From: Brassica napus
Lineage: Eukaryota > Streptophyta > Magnoliopsida > Brassicales > Brassicaceae
Length of the DNA stretch: 64,000 nt
NCBI RefSeq assembly: GCF_020379485.1
Contig: NC_063435.1
Coordinates: 1,860,001-1,924,000, forward strand
Direction of reading: 5' to 3'
Both the position numbers and the translations under genes were made by a program. Of this stretch, positions 1 through 11,776 are shown piece by piece. The notes under the pieces are model-generated. The model did not search any database and was not told the origin of the DNA. It was given only the letters and a program-made list of their open reading frames with translations. Within the stretch, counting starts at the first letter, position 1, and every line of letters starts with the position of its first letter.

Positions 1-70
1 GTTATGTATGTAACCTAATGCAAAGTCTTAGTGCCTACCGTATTCTTATAACTTTCATTGTTTCTGCCAG

Positions 71-2731
71 ATCATTTTGCCATTGCGTCAGCCACTGAGG
101 TCAATCATGAAACAGATTCTAGGCCAGAGGAGCAGCTGAATAACGCAGACGCAACTGATGAGCAATTGGGAAACCTGACTGGATCTACTGATTCTGATGT
201 GCCTGCACCTGAAAAGGTATTAGCAGCACCACCTAACAGACTGGGAGATGAAAACGGTTTCATGGTTGAATCTACTACACCAGATGGCACATGTAACGAG
301 GATGCAGGAAACAATAACATTACTGGAAAAAAACGCACGTTTACTGAGAGCACCCTAACTGCAGAGAGTCTGAACTCTGTTGAGTCAGTTGGACTGGTTC
401 AGTCCAAGAGAACTGCAGATTCTATTCCTGATGATGATGACTTGTTGTCTTCCATCTTAGGTATCAGTTTCTTTCTTGTTGTGTTTTATGTTCTTTTACA
501 TAATTATTACCTCTTGCCTTATATAAGGCAGGGCAAAAGGGTTTATGAATGAATGTTCATTTTCTTATTTACAGTGGGAAAGTCATCCTTTCTGAGGATG
601 AGGTCTACACCTGTAGTTGAAAAAGCAACTACAAAACGGTTAAGAGCTTCTGCTCCTCGTTCTACTGCCACAAAGAGGAAGGTTCTAATGGATGACCCTA
701 TGGTCTTGCCTGGCGAGTATGTTTTCCTTTTTTTATCTTTGCTTTTTTATACCTTTAAGCTTTTTTTTCATTGCTCCTAGAGCACTTAGGCGCAAGACAC
801 CTAGATTCAGTACTTAAAATAGTGTGTGTCTTTCTCCTTTTAGGTCTCACACTTGTAGCAATTAATATCTGTTATTTTTTACTTGTTTAATCATTTTATT
901 CTGATTATGTCTACTTTTTCTATTTTTAGTGTTATACGGGAACAGCTGACAAACACTGAAAGTATACGCCGTGTGCGAAAGAAGGCGCCTTGCACTGTTT
1001 CTGAGATCTTAATGCTTCAAAGGCAGGCTTTGGAGGATGGACTCTTGAAGGAGCCTATATTCACTGGTAAGTTCATTAGACCGTTCTGTAAAAGTTCTCT
1101 CAATTGTTCTTGTACACTGCAGTGACACATGTAATATTTTAACAGGTATGTCAGTGGAGTTAGTATCTCTACACAATGAGCCGTATGATCTTAGAGGAAT
1201 CATTGTAATCGAGAATGATGAGCGTCATGCTTCTGTTGGAGTGGTGGAAGGTAATGAATGTTCTGTCAGGGCTGTGGAAGATAATGCGACTGAAGAAAGC
1301 TCTGATCCTCAACCTGCTGAGGCTGATGCTACCCAGCCACATGACCAACAGGAAGAAGTGAAAGACGATAATGAGCTTGGTGAAACAAGATCTGACTTGG
1401 AAGTTTCAAAAGAAGGCAATGGAGATGCAGCAGCTGTTGAAGTCGATCTTGTAGTGAATAGCGAGATCAGTCAACCATCTGAGGACAAACTCGATCATGT
1501 GGAGGTGGAAGGATGCCATGGGAACCATGATGGAGGGCTAGAGGGTCAAGATGTTATCGAAATTGCTGAAGGCGATGTAGAAAACAACGCCGTTCTCAAT
1601 GAAACAGACTTTAAAGCTGAAGATGAGCTTCCAAGTGAAGATAAGAAGACGGATGCATCAGCTGCAGCCAGCGAGTTTTGGATAGACGACCAAACTCCAT
1701 GCGATATCACAGTTGGTTCTATTGAAACTGGATGCTTAGCAGCTGGTGATTTTAGTGATCCGGCTTTGGAAACTTGCAACGAACCTCTAATGGAAGCAAA
1801 TAGTGATGGGGTGGATCCACATAATGAGATGTTTAATGAGGAGGCTTATATGCAAAGTGCAGCAGATACAGAACTTCCTTCTGGTGATGGTCTTATGGGA
1901 GACAATGGTGTAAGTTTCTTTGTGGCTTCATGTCCTTTATTCAAGTAAAGAAATGCCTCTTGATTCTTCTTTTTGTTGGTATCTTATGCTGTAGGAAATG
2001 GATACCGTGGAAGTGGCACATGACACAGGTTTCTAAACTTATTTTCGAATTTGAATTTAGTCTATCCAAATTGTCTGTATGCTCAGTTTGATAAATGTGA
2101 CTAATACGTGCTCATCATAACCTGGTTAAAACTGGACTAAACAAGCTTGTGAGATGCTGCTTATAGTTTATTTTACTGTGACTATTTAGGATTTTTGAAC
2201 GTGGATGATGATGAAGTAGATGAAGATCATGAGGAGGACGATGGTATACAAGATGGTGATGAAGCTCGTCTTCTAGAGAACAGTGGATGGTCTTCTCGTA
2301 CCAGGTCTGTAACAGAATAATTTTTTTTTTCCACATTCTATAAGCTAAAGCTTCCACAAACTGTCAAACTGATTCTTCTTTTACCTTGTAGGGCTGTGGG
2401 GAAGTATCTCCAGACGATTTTTGATAAAGAAGCTGAGAATGGGAAGAATGTTGTTGTTGTAGCAGACAAACTTTTAGCTGGAAAAACTCGTAAAGAAGCA
2501 TCTAGAATGTTTTTTGAAACCCTGGTATGTGTGCACAATACCATCATAGAAGAACAAGTTTGGTCTTGTAGTCATTTTCTTCAGACACTTGATCAAAATC
2601 TTGTTTCATTCCTTTTGCCAAATTTTTTGCAGGTATTGAAAACAAGAGATTACATCCAAGTTGAACAAGCTAAGCCTTACGAAAGCATAATCATAAAACC
2701 GCGACCAAAACTCACCAAATCCATCTTCTAA
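71..2731 (+). CDS. SYN4: Cohesin alpha-kleisin, RAD21/SYN4-like, 3' part
   Basis: Kleisin subunit that closes the cohesin ring around SMC1 and SMC3 in the nucleus. The 5' half lies before the window. Inferred exons are 71-460, 575-716, 930-1066, 1146-1909, 1995-2028, 2190-2304, 2392-2524 and 2633-2731, all with GT-AG borders; together they read open for about 603 residues. The final two exons encode a winged-helix Rad21/Rec8 C-terminal domain (GKYLQTIFDKEAENGKNVV, then LAGKTRKEASRMFFETLVL), which in this family binds the SMC1 head. The middle is acidic, Glu/Asp-rich and low in complexity, as expected for the kleisin linker. The choice of SYN4 over SYN2 or SYN3 rests on the downstream neighbour VAT1, the same order as in Arabidopsis. 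The family is certain; the paralogue is inferred. Confidence 0.9.
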
Positions 2732-3037
2732 ATTGGAGAAAGATGATCAGAGTCTCGAAGGTGCAGATTAGGTAGTTTGGTTCGAATCATCTAAAATGAT
2801 TTGTCATTCTCTAAAGTTATAGGTTTTCCTGGTGTTGTAGCCTTAACCATCCAAGTAGCCGGAGGATGTCATTTATTTTATCTTTATACATATATATATA
2901 TATGAGTTGTGTATATACATTGGTGCCACCATGATCATTGATCATCACCAGTTTACATTTGAGAGATGCTAATTTTATTTTATTTGGATAACCCAACTTC
3001 TCCGGTTTGTGATATTGAACTTGAGAATGTTGAGTAT
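2732..3037. other. 3' flank of SYN4
   Basis: Non-coding. It holds the likely 3' UTR and a short TA microsatellite near 2888-2903. I see no gene here. Confidence 0.5.
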
Positions 3038-3371
3038 AGTTTTCATAATATTGTTTTATATATAGCTCTGTTCGTTTGGTTGCCGCAGGTTTCGGCGTTA
3101 GCGGTAGCGGCAGCGGCGGCGACAGCGTCAATGAGGACAGTTGTTGTTCGTTTCGCAGATGCTGACGATGCTGTTGACGCTGCCGCATATTATATCGCGA
3201 CCGCAGATTTTATTGGCGTCAGCCGCAGGACGCGGCATTCGGACGCGGCGTCAGACGCAGCTTCCTGCGTCAACGAAACGAACAAGAGTTGATGCAGAAT
3301 GTTGACGCTGCCGCTGGTACCTGCGGCAACCAAACGAACATGGCTATATATAAAACAATATTATGAAAACT
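3038..3371. mobile_element. GC-rich foldback miniature element (hAT-like)
   Basis: A GC-rich island in AT-rich spacer. The core, 3065-3344, has inverted ends built on TTCGTTTGGTTGCCGCAGGT and is flanked by an 8-bp direct repeat TATATATA at 3057-3064 and 3345-3352, the size typical of hAT insertions. The flanking arms 3038-3064 and 3345-3371 are themselves inverted copies of each other, so either the terminal inverted repeat is about 50 bp long or the core inserted into the centre of an older palindrome. The interior is dense in CG dinucleotides. It has no transposase. A small open frame across it is not considered a gene. Confidence 0.65.
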
Positions 3372-3600
3372 TGAGCTTCTCTATATATATATGATGTGAC
3401 CAGGAGAGTGTGCTTGAGCTTCTAATATTATTATTGAACAACAATGGATTTGAAGTTGGAAAATGAAGTAGCGTTGGAGATATTTTAATCTAGTGATGAT
3501 AGATGGGAGGATTTAGAAAAGATAAGTCAATGTAGAGACTAATGGCCAAGCATGGCCTCCACAAGAAGATAAGTTGCATCAAATGGAGAGAGAGTACATT

Positions 3601-4258
3601 TAGAGATGTCAATTGGACGGACTGGGTGGATTTGGGCGTGTCCAGATGGGCTTATTTTTTTCTGGGCGTTTTTGGTCGAGTCCAAATAGAACCATATCTA
3701 AATAGGACCATATCCAAATAGGACCATGACCAGGTGGACTGTCCATAGAATCCAGATGTCCATTTAATGTAAAATGTCTAATTTTCAAACTTAAAAGATG
3801 TACATATTAGAAATTTCATGTTTTACAAAACATACTTAAACTTACTTAAATTTCATGTTTTACAAAACATACTTAAACTTAAATTTCATGTTTCACAAAA
3901 GATACTTAAAGTCTTAAACTTAAACTTAAAATCCATATTTACAAAAGCCAAAAGATACTTAAATTTCATGTTTCATTCCTTCACTTAATCTACTTCTTTT
4001 TCTTCTTTCCTCCACCTTCTTTTTCACCTTCCTTCTCTTTTTCCCCAAATATTTGTGATTTCAAATATTTTTTTTTTTTAAATATGAGCGTATTTGGGCA
4101 GCCCATGTCCATTTGGTTTTGTCCATTGGACTCTGGGCGCATCTGGGCATAATCCATTTGGACAGAAATATTTCAGGCATATTTGGGCGTGACCATATTA
4201 GTCCATATCGATTTGGACATGGGCCGCCCATGGACAATGTGCCCAATTGACATCCCTA
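3601..4258. mobile_element. Non-autonomous hAT-like element, 658 bp
   Basis: The ends read TAGAGATGTCAATTGG on the left and, inverted, TAGGGATGTCAATTGG on the right. An 8-bp target duplication AGTACATT lies at 3593-3600 and 4259-4266. The subterminal parts are rich in TGGGC and GTCCA motifs in both orientations and the middle is AT-rich with ATTTCATGTTT repeats. There is no transposase. Its terminal motif is closely related to that of the element at 33003-34203, so both probably belong to one superfamily. Confidence 0.75.
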
Positions 4259-4266
4259 AGTACATT

Positions 4267-5543
4267 CCTGTATGGCATTTACAATTATCTCTTAAATTCT
4301 ATGTACACAATATGGTGGATAATAGACTCAATCTTTCGATTCTGAGCTTCATGATACTCATGAACATATCGTTCTTAGCAGATAATATATGATTTTGACA
4401 GTAAAAAGTTTCCAGGGAATGAGAATAACCTTTTTACATGTTCTTTCCATGCAACTTTTGAGGTTGTTTTTATCTTTATACAGAATATCCTCCGGAAGAC
4501 ATCTCTAGGACCCGCATAGGAGGTCGCACATCATAGTATACAAAACACATGCTTTGTGTTTGCTCTCTATTCCACCAACCATAATCATTTTGCTAATCTG
4601 TTATCAATCATGTTTATCTTTTCTATTTTCCGGTGTGTAAAACCCGTTAGTTTCTCATTATTTGCCGTATTTTTCATGTAATATGTTCCAAATCAATTTT
4701 AATAAACAGCGTTAAAAAAAACAAGTCGTTACAAAAGACACAACCTTGTTAACTTGCTCACTATCTCGTTCGTTCTCTTGATTCCAGTAGTGGACCGGTG
4801 AAGAAGACGATTATTTTAGGCACTAAACTGATTAACCATTTACTTTTGGTAAACAAAGACAAAGAAATATTTACTTTAGTAAACAAAGACTATTAGGAAT
4901 AAAAAACACGTGATATATATAAAAATAATAATGATGAAGGAAGACACGTTACAATAACGACAAAAATAATGTAAGTGACTTGTGAAAGCTTTTAGATATT
5001 TTGTTGTTTGGGAATTATAACCCACTAACTTGTAACACAAAGACTGATAAGTTGTTTAGTACTAAACAAAGACTACAGACACTTAGTTACAAAAAAAAAA
5101 CGATAAAGCTGCTTTTTAAAATAACAAAGGTGAATGAAATGGTAATCACTAAACCTCGTTGATATTTGCCCAACATAGTGTTGAAAATTAGTTATAGTTT
5201 CCCGCAAATCGTATACTAATTCAACGGTGCGGTGTCACATGTGAATGTCATGTTTGTTGGTTATTACGATTAGAGACATTGTACAACAAACCAGTAAACC
5301 GGATTGTCCAAAACCATATAATAAAAACAAAACAAGACCAGTAATATTACTACAATTATTAAATGTTTTGGTCTGTGGCGAATAGAAAATAAAACTGAAT
5401 TTATTTAAAATGCCATTGTGCACTCACATCTCCTCCACTCGCAGCCCACCAAAAAAACAGTGTGAGCCCTTTTATTCAACCCAAAGTCCCTCTCTCTCTC
5501 TTCATCAGCTGTTTTCCGCCTCACACCGAACCATCTCCAAGCA
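4267..5543. other. Intergenic spacer and VAT1 upstream region
   Basis: AT-rich DNA without a credible gene. The last 100 bp, with a CT-rich stretch CCCTCTCTCTCTCTTC at about 5488-5503, is the probable 5' UTR of the next gene. No clear TATA box was assigned. Confidence 0.45.
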
Positions 5544-8500
5544 ATGGCGGCGGCTACGACCACTGCTGCTTCACTAGCCTGTGCCCACTTCTTAAATCAG
5601 ACCAAGGTCCACGCGTTTCCGTCCAAAACCTCCGTGCAAGTCTCTCAAATCATCGATGGGAGGAAGATGAGAAGTGCCACTCTCTTCTCAGCCGCCTCAA
5701 CCGATAAAGCCATCACCACTGCTCAGTCTGTCTCGTCCACTGCATGTGATAGGTACTACTCTTCTTACACAAGTCATAAAGACTGTTCATTTCGTTACTG
5801 GGTCGATTAAAAATCGAGTATTTTTAGCTGATTCGAACTTGGGTTGCTTCCAATTTATACATTTGCAACCAAAAGCTTTTACCTTCATGTGTTCTATCTT
5901 ACACAAGTCATAAAGACTGTTACTTTCGTTAATGGGTCGATTAAAAATCGTGTCTTTTTAGCTGATTCGAACTTGGGTTGCTTCCAATTTATACATTTGC
6001 AACCGAAAGCTTTCACCTTTATGCTATCTCTTGCTGAAAAGTCTCACCTTTTGTGTTTTGTAGAGTGAGGAGGCATACGATCTCGGTGTTTGTGGGTGAC
6101 GAGAGCGGTATAATCAACCGTATAGCTGGAGTGTTTGCTAGAAGAGGGTACAACATTGAGTCTCTAGCTGTGGGATTGAACGAAGACAAAGCTATGTTTA
6201 CTATTGTTGTTCTTGGGACAGACAAAGTCTTGCAGCAAGTTGTAGAACAGCTTAACAAACTCGTCAACGTCATCAAGGTTTGTTTTAATTTTGTTCTCTT
6301 ACTAGTATAGTGTAATAAATCATGGCTAATCTTGTGCTTGTTATGGTTTTGTTAAGGTTGAAGATCTCTCCAAGGAGCCGCATGTGGAACGTGAGTTAAT
6401 GCTGATTAAGCTTAACGCTGATCCAACCACACGCTCTGAGGTACTAGTTGAGATTTGCACAAATGAACTAACACTCGGGACTTAGTTTTTTAGTATTGGT
6501 TGGATGGTAAAAGTTGGTTTTCTGATATGATAAATTCAATTCAATCACATTGGAAAAAACTTTTGTAAGGATATGAATGAAAGGAGGCTTTAAATTCAGT
6601 CACACTATAGAGCTTTTTTTTTTCATCTAATGATTAGTCGAATCGCATTAAAATCACATTTGATATAGATGAATATGGATGGGGAGATGCTTTCTTCCTT
6701 TTTGTATTAAGGAGCCTTTTTTTTCTTCTAATGTTTCTATGTACTATACAGATCATGTGGTTGGTGGATATCTTTAGAGCAAAAGTGGTGGATACTTCGG
6801 ATCACACTCTGACGATTGAGGTCAGTCCTATTCTTTACGTTATTCATATCAAAATGGTCAAGGATGGTTCTAATGAGTCTCATCTTTTTCGTTGTTTAGG
6901 TAACTGGAGACCCGGGAAAGATGGTTGCACTAACAGCGAACTTAGAGAAGTTTGGAATAAAAGAAGTCGCTAGAACTGGGAAGGTAATCTTTATTTTCTC
7001 CATGCTTCTTAACTGTCAACAACCTCAGCTTGTAGCCACTTGTAGCCTTTTATTTTAGTTTCGTCTTGAAAAGCTTTATTGAACGGTTGGAGTCACAAGT
7101 ATCAATACTTGTAGCCACTTGTTAAGTTTCATTTTATTTATTTTTATCTGCAATGTCACACTTGGAAGACTTCAACCCAGATGTCATGGTAGAGCCAATC
7201 GTACGTGAAACTTCCAATCTAACTTTTTAAATGACTTGTTAACGTCTTACAAGACAACTCATTAGTTTAATTACTCTCAAATATCAGTAATTGCTCCATG
7301 TAGTCAGTTTATGTGTTTAAGTGACTGTAATCAACACTTTTGTCATTACTAACCGTTGTTGTATACTTTTGTTTGACTCTAGATTGCTCTGAGACGGGAA
7401 AAGATGGGAGAAACTGCTCCATTCTGGAGATTTTCAGCAGCATCATACCCACACCTCGTAAACCAATCATCTCATGAGAAAGTTGCAGCGAACACAAAGC
7501 GAGCGTTGACTGGTGGAAATGGCACTGCATCATCTGGGGTATAGATTAACATTATTAGCTCATTGTTTTTTTTTTCTTTCTGCTCTACATATCTAAGCTC
7601 CTGTGGTATATTGTTATTTTAGGGTGACGTTTATCCAGTGGAGCCTTATAATGATTTCAAACCGGTCCTTGATGCTCATTGGGGAGTGGTCTACGATGAA
7701 GATGTAAGATACATTGCTACACTTTTCAATCTGAGGTCATACTGAAAGTAAAACTGTTTAAATGATTGCAGTCGGATGGTCTTCGGTCACACACATTATC
7801 TATACTTGTAGCCAACGTTCCTGGAGTTCTCAATCTAATAACCGGAGCTATCTCCAGGAGAGGTTATAACATCCAGGTTATTATGCAGGACACTCTTACT
7901 CTTAGTTTCACTGATTACTATTCTTTCAACAATATGTGAAAGTTATTGCTTTTTTATTGCTCCAGAGTCTAGCGGTTGGTCCTGCTGAGAAAGAGGGCTT
8001 GTCTCGGATCACTACAGTTATCCCTGGAACTGATGAAAACATCGACAAGTTGGTGAGGCAGCTTCAGAAGCTGATTGATCTTCATGAGGTGAGACAATGG
8101 TTTGAAAAACTTAATAATGTAGTAAATACTCTATAAAAAAATATTAATGTTGGGACTTTGATTTTTGTAGAGTTACTACTTATACAAAATTCTTTTTAGA
8201 AAAATTATATAATCTAATGTATGTTTTTATGTTAAAATAAGGAATACTTGATTTTATAGCATATGCATTGATTAAATTTTATACATACAATTTTATGCTG
8301 TTCTTATTCAATCATTTGGTGTATAGAAAATGTATAACATTAATATATTCAGAAATATTGAGAAAAGTTAAAGATGGATTTCACTGTGAATAAAAAAAAC
8401 AAACTATACATATATATGGTTTATGTTTATATAAATTTTACATATATTAATTTATTTTTATATTGGAACCATACATATTTCATAAGGTTTTTCAAAAGGT

Positions 8501-9154
8501 ATTATATTATTATCTTATTGAATTATGTCAAATTTTATACTAATCCAGTTTGGTAAAACATTATTAATTTATTGTGCTTATTAATTTATTAAATATTAAG
8601 TTATGGAGTTTCTAGTGTACATTTGTTTTTTTTTTGGTTTTTATGGGGTCTAATAAGATGTTTCCTTGTCATTGTGTGTGTTTCCAGGTTCAAAATATAA
8701 CCCACATGCCATTTGCGGAGCGAGAACTGATGCTCATCAAAGTAGCTGCTCATACTTCTGCAAGGAGAGATGTTCTCGATATCGCTCAAGTGTTCCGAGC
8801 CAAAGCCATTGATGTCTCTGATCATACTATCACTCTTGAGGTAATTGCCACAAACAAACAAAAAAAAAAGACTTAGAATTTGATAATAGCTGATGAGAAA
8901 TCTTCGGTTTGCAGGTTACAGGAGATATCAGAAAGATGGCTGCATTACAAACGCAGTTAGAGGTCTACGGAATCTGCGAGGTAATAATATAAATTCCTGC
9001 TTCCTTTTTATAATCTCATCTCTTCACAAGTTTTGGTGATTCTAATGGTTTTGTATTTGGAGAAATGAAGGTGGCTAGGACAGGAAGAGTGGCATTGGTC
9101 AGAGAATCGGGAGTGGATTCGACTTACCTTCGTGGATACTCTCTTCCTTTGTAG
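5544..9154 (+). CDS. VAT1: Acetolactate synthase regulatory (small) subunit, plastid
   Basis: Regulatory subunit of acetohydroxyacid synthase, which activates the catalytic subunit and confers feedback inhibition by Val, Leu and Ile in the chloroplast. Twelve exons are inferred: 5544-5752, 6064-6277, 6357-6440, 6752-6820, 6900-6983, 7383-7538, 7623-7703, 7772-7876, 7966-8088, 8688-8840, 8915-8980 and 9071-9154, giving 475 residues in one frame. A Ser/Thr/Ala-rich start, [16 protein letters not shown], looks like a transit peptide. Two homologous halves follow, each with an ACT domain: [20 protein letters not shown] in the first, and [20 protein letters not shown] in the second. Both halves carry RRGYNI. 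This two-repeat layout is the plant form; bacterial IlvH has a single repeat. The gene appears intact. Introns 1 and 9 are the longest, and intron 1 holds a tandem duplication. Confidence 0.95.
5764..6023 (+). repeat. Tandem duplication inside VAT1 intron 1
   Basis: Two head-to-tail copies with a period of 134 bp (5764-5897 and 5898 to about 6023), both opening with CTTACACAAGTCATAAAGAC. They differ at a few positions. The duplication lies wholly within the intron and leaves the acceptor before exon 2 intact. Confidence 0.8.
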
Positions 9155-9703
9155 TTCCAAAGGTTAGTAACAATCAGTTCAACAAACTAAAATGCATCAT
9201 GCATTGTTGTCGTTTGAGTAATAAAATAAAACGATCTTCTTGTGCAGAGGACTTGCCACCTGTTACTGGACTTGCACGTTGTTTCACCATTGTGTGAATG
9301 GATTATCTCCTCATGGTCATGGCATTTCGAGTTGTTGTTGTTGTAGGACTTATATTAGAGAATGTGGAAGACTTATATGTTTGTTTAGTCAATTAGTCAT
9401 CACTACTTTTCGAAAATGTAAAAACACTCTCTATCTCTAGTTTATCCAATAATCATAAGCTTTCGAAGGCTTGTAATAAACTTGGTGGTTAAAAAATGGC
9501 GGGGTTATGAACGAACATATACATATATCTTTAACTAAACCAATAAAATTACAACCGCTCTGAAGAAGGAGCTTGTGGTATTTACTCTCAATTTCTCTCA
9601 TTTAATATATTTTTACTGTATGTTCCACTTTCATAAATAGTCAAAAACACAGTTTACACAATACATAACAAATTAGTCACCAACTCATTAACCAAAACAA
9701 ATG
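9155..9703. other. Convergent 3' region between VAT1 and the NC-domain gene
   Basis: 3' UTR and terminator region of VAT1 (+) meeting the 3' end of the minus-strand NC-domain gene. A possible 3'-UTR intron may begin near 9163. No other gene was seen. Confidence 0.45.
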
Positions 9704-10665
9704 CTAATTAAGTTTAGACTCGATCTTGTTGTTGTTGTTGTCTGATTCAGATTTCCCTTGTATAACTGCCATAAGTGCAACCAGCTCTTCCACAGGGACC
9801 TTGCGAACATCTTTCCTCACACCAACATCATAAGCCAGACGACCAATACAGTAGTTACCATACCCCGTCAAAGCAATAGCTCCAACACCAGTAGCCACAG
9901 CTCCAAGCGTCGTAGAAAGAGCACTCGTTGAAGCAGAAACCGTCAAAGCTGGAGACGCTGTCGCCAAGGAACCACTCGTTCCCACACCTAACGCCCTGAG
10001 TGTCAAAGTAACAACACCGCCCGCTGCACACACCGAATTCACCTGGCTACTACTCCCCGACTTGGTCACGGACAACACGAGCAAACCAGTTTTGCAATAG
10101 ATGGCGAAATCTTCGCAGTTGTTGTCCAAGAGATGGTACTCACCAAACCCATTTCTCAATAAGAGGAACTTCGCGCGTGCAACGACGTCTTCAGGAGGAT
10201 CCGAAGCTGCGATAGTGCAGGTACCTCCTCGCTGTTTAGCGAGAAAGATGGCCTTGGAGACATTGTACTCGAAGAGATAGAGGTTTCCTCCGGAGAGAAA
10301 ACAGTCAAGACAAGAGGAGATCACACCGTTGAGATTGGTTTGATCTCCGCAATCAGGACAAGGGTTGTCTCCATGATGAGGAACAGAACTAACGATGATC
10401 TTGTCCAGAATAGTCCCTGTTCCAATCTCTAAACCACCTCCACGTGTGAAATGAATTACTTTCCCATCTCCTACATAGATTCCTGTGAACATTGAAGAAA
10501 AAAATCACGCGTTATTCATCATATTCTCAGATATGATTAAAAAAGGAGAGAGAGAGAGAGAGAGGAGATGGAACCGTGATGGGTATAGATGTAAGAACGC
10601 CATGAATAGATGTGATCGCCTGCTTTGAGTTCATCTCTGGAGATCTTGTTCGAGAGCAATCCCAT
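9704..10665 (-). CDS. NC (LRAT/NlpC-P60-like) domain protein, copy 1
   Basis: Two exons, 10575-10665 and 9704-10482, make 289 residues. The N-terminal half is an LRAT-type domain with the expected circularly permuted papain-like residues: His in HHGIYVGDGKVIHF and Cys in DNNCEDFAIYCKTG. Family members are acyltransferase- or thiol-hydrolase-like, but the plant NC proteins have no firmly known substrate. The region between the two His/Cys blocks holds paired cysteines (NPCPDCGDQ and SSCLDCFL) that may bind metal. The C-terminal part is a long Ala/Gly/Ser/Thr-rich hydrophobic stretch, possibly membrane-associated. It is the tandem paralogue of the gene at 11777-12649, which shares the intron position. 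Confidence 0.88.
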
Positions 10666-11107
10666 CTTCTTTCTTCTTCTACGGACAAAGGACAGATCCG
10701 ATTTTGCTTTTAATGAGTTGGCTTTTCTCTCTCTGTCTTTTTCCTTGAATTTATTATTACTACAGAAATTTATTTTATTATTATTTTTATTACCAAACCG
10801 TGTTCCTTCTGGAGCAAGCAACACAACTCCTATTATTTTACCATAAAAAGCCCTTTCGTAAATCGTAACACGGTAACAGATAATACTCATACACGTAGGA
10901 AACACATCACGTGTCGTGAGTGGATATGAGAAACCCACGCATTAACAGATTTTCGAACTGTCCTTGTGTTTATGTTTATACCACCTCTGCCAATGGGCCC
11001 CACGTTAGATCTTTGACAACTTTACCATCTTACCGACAAGGCGACAAATGGTATGTTATTTCGAAAAGTTTGAAAGACTTGTAAATACACTTTAATGATG
11101 TGGATAG
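10666..11107. other. Upstream region of NC-domain copy 1
   Basis: Promoter-side spacer containing a purine/pyrimidine-rich 5' leader (CTTTCTTCTTCT just upstream of the start). No gene was identified. Confidence 0.4.
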
Positions 11108-11731
11108 TATTAGGAAAATGTATCTTATATGATTCTATTGATTTGGGTGATTCACCTATTGATTGGAAGACTAAGAAGCAAGACACGGTGTCTATGTCAT
11201 CCGCAGAGGCGGAATATAGGGTCATGGCCACGGCTGTTAAAGAAGTCAAATGGATTGTTCCTTTGGTGGAGGATCTTGGAGTCAACTCAGTCAAGATTGT
11301 TAAACCTGTTCATTTTATTGTAACAGTAAAGCAGCTATTTATATTGCTGCTAACCCTGTTTTTCATGAACGTACGAAACATCTTGAGCGTGATTGTCACA
11401 GTGTACGTGATGCAGTTAAAGCAGGTCTTATTTCAACCATTCATGTCAAGTCGAAAGATCAAATTGCAGATCTTTTAACCAAAGCTTTGGGACGTCCCCA
11501 ATTTGAAGCGTTGTTGTCTAAGTTGGGTGTTCAAGACCTTCACTCTCCAACTTGAAAGGGAGTATTAGGAAAGTGTATCTTAGATAACTAAACCGTCTTA
11601 CTCTTATGTTATGTTTCCTATTTTCTCTAGGGTTACGTCTCGACGTCGGCTTATGCCTTTGTATATATACTCACGTTAATGGTCAATACAAAACAGAAGT
11701 TTAGAGTTTATAATATCATCTCAAGTTTACA
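11108..11731 (+). mobile_element. Internally deleted Ty1/copia relic
   Basis: A 5-bp duplication GATAG flanks it (11103-11107 and 11732-11736). Only the first 20 or so bases of the 5' LTR remain, fused directly to the end of a copia RNase H region (WKTKKQDTVSMSSAEAEYR). The RNase H tail is frameshifted near 11320. A polypurine tract, TTGAAAGGGAG, precedes the 3' LTR at 11563-11731. The LTR begins TATTAGGAAA and ends TACA, so it lacks the usual TG start. It is a dead copy lying between the two NC-domain genes. Confidence 0.75.
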
Positions 11732-11776
11732 GATAGTCAAATAAAATTTTAAAATCTTTCAACATATATAATTTAC

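Noticed and set aside
2966..3292. 108-codon open frame rich in Ala and Val
   Set aside because: It spans a GC-rich foldback element; coding appearance is due to base composition.
8374..8556. 60-codon open frame in VAT1 intron 9
   Set aside because: AT-rich intron sequence, between well-defined splice sites; no protein character.
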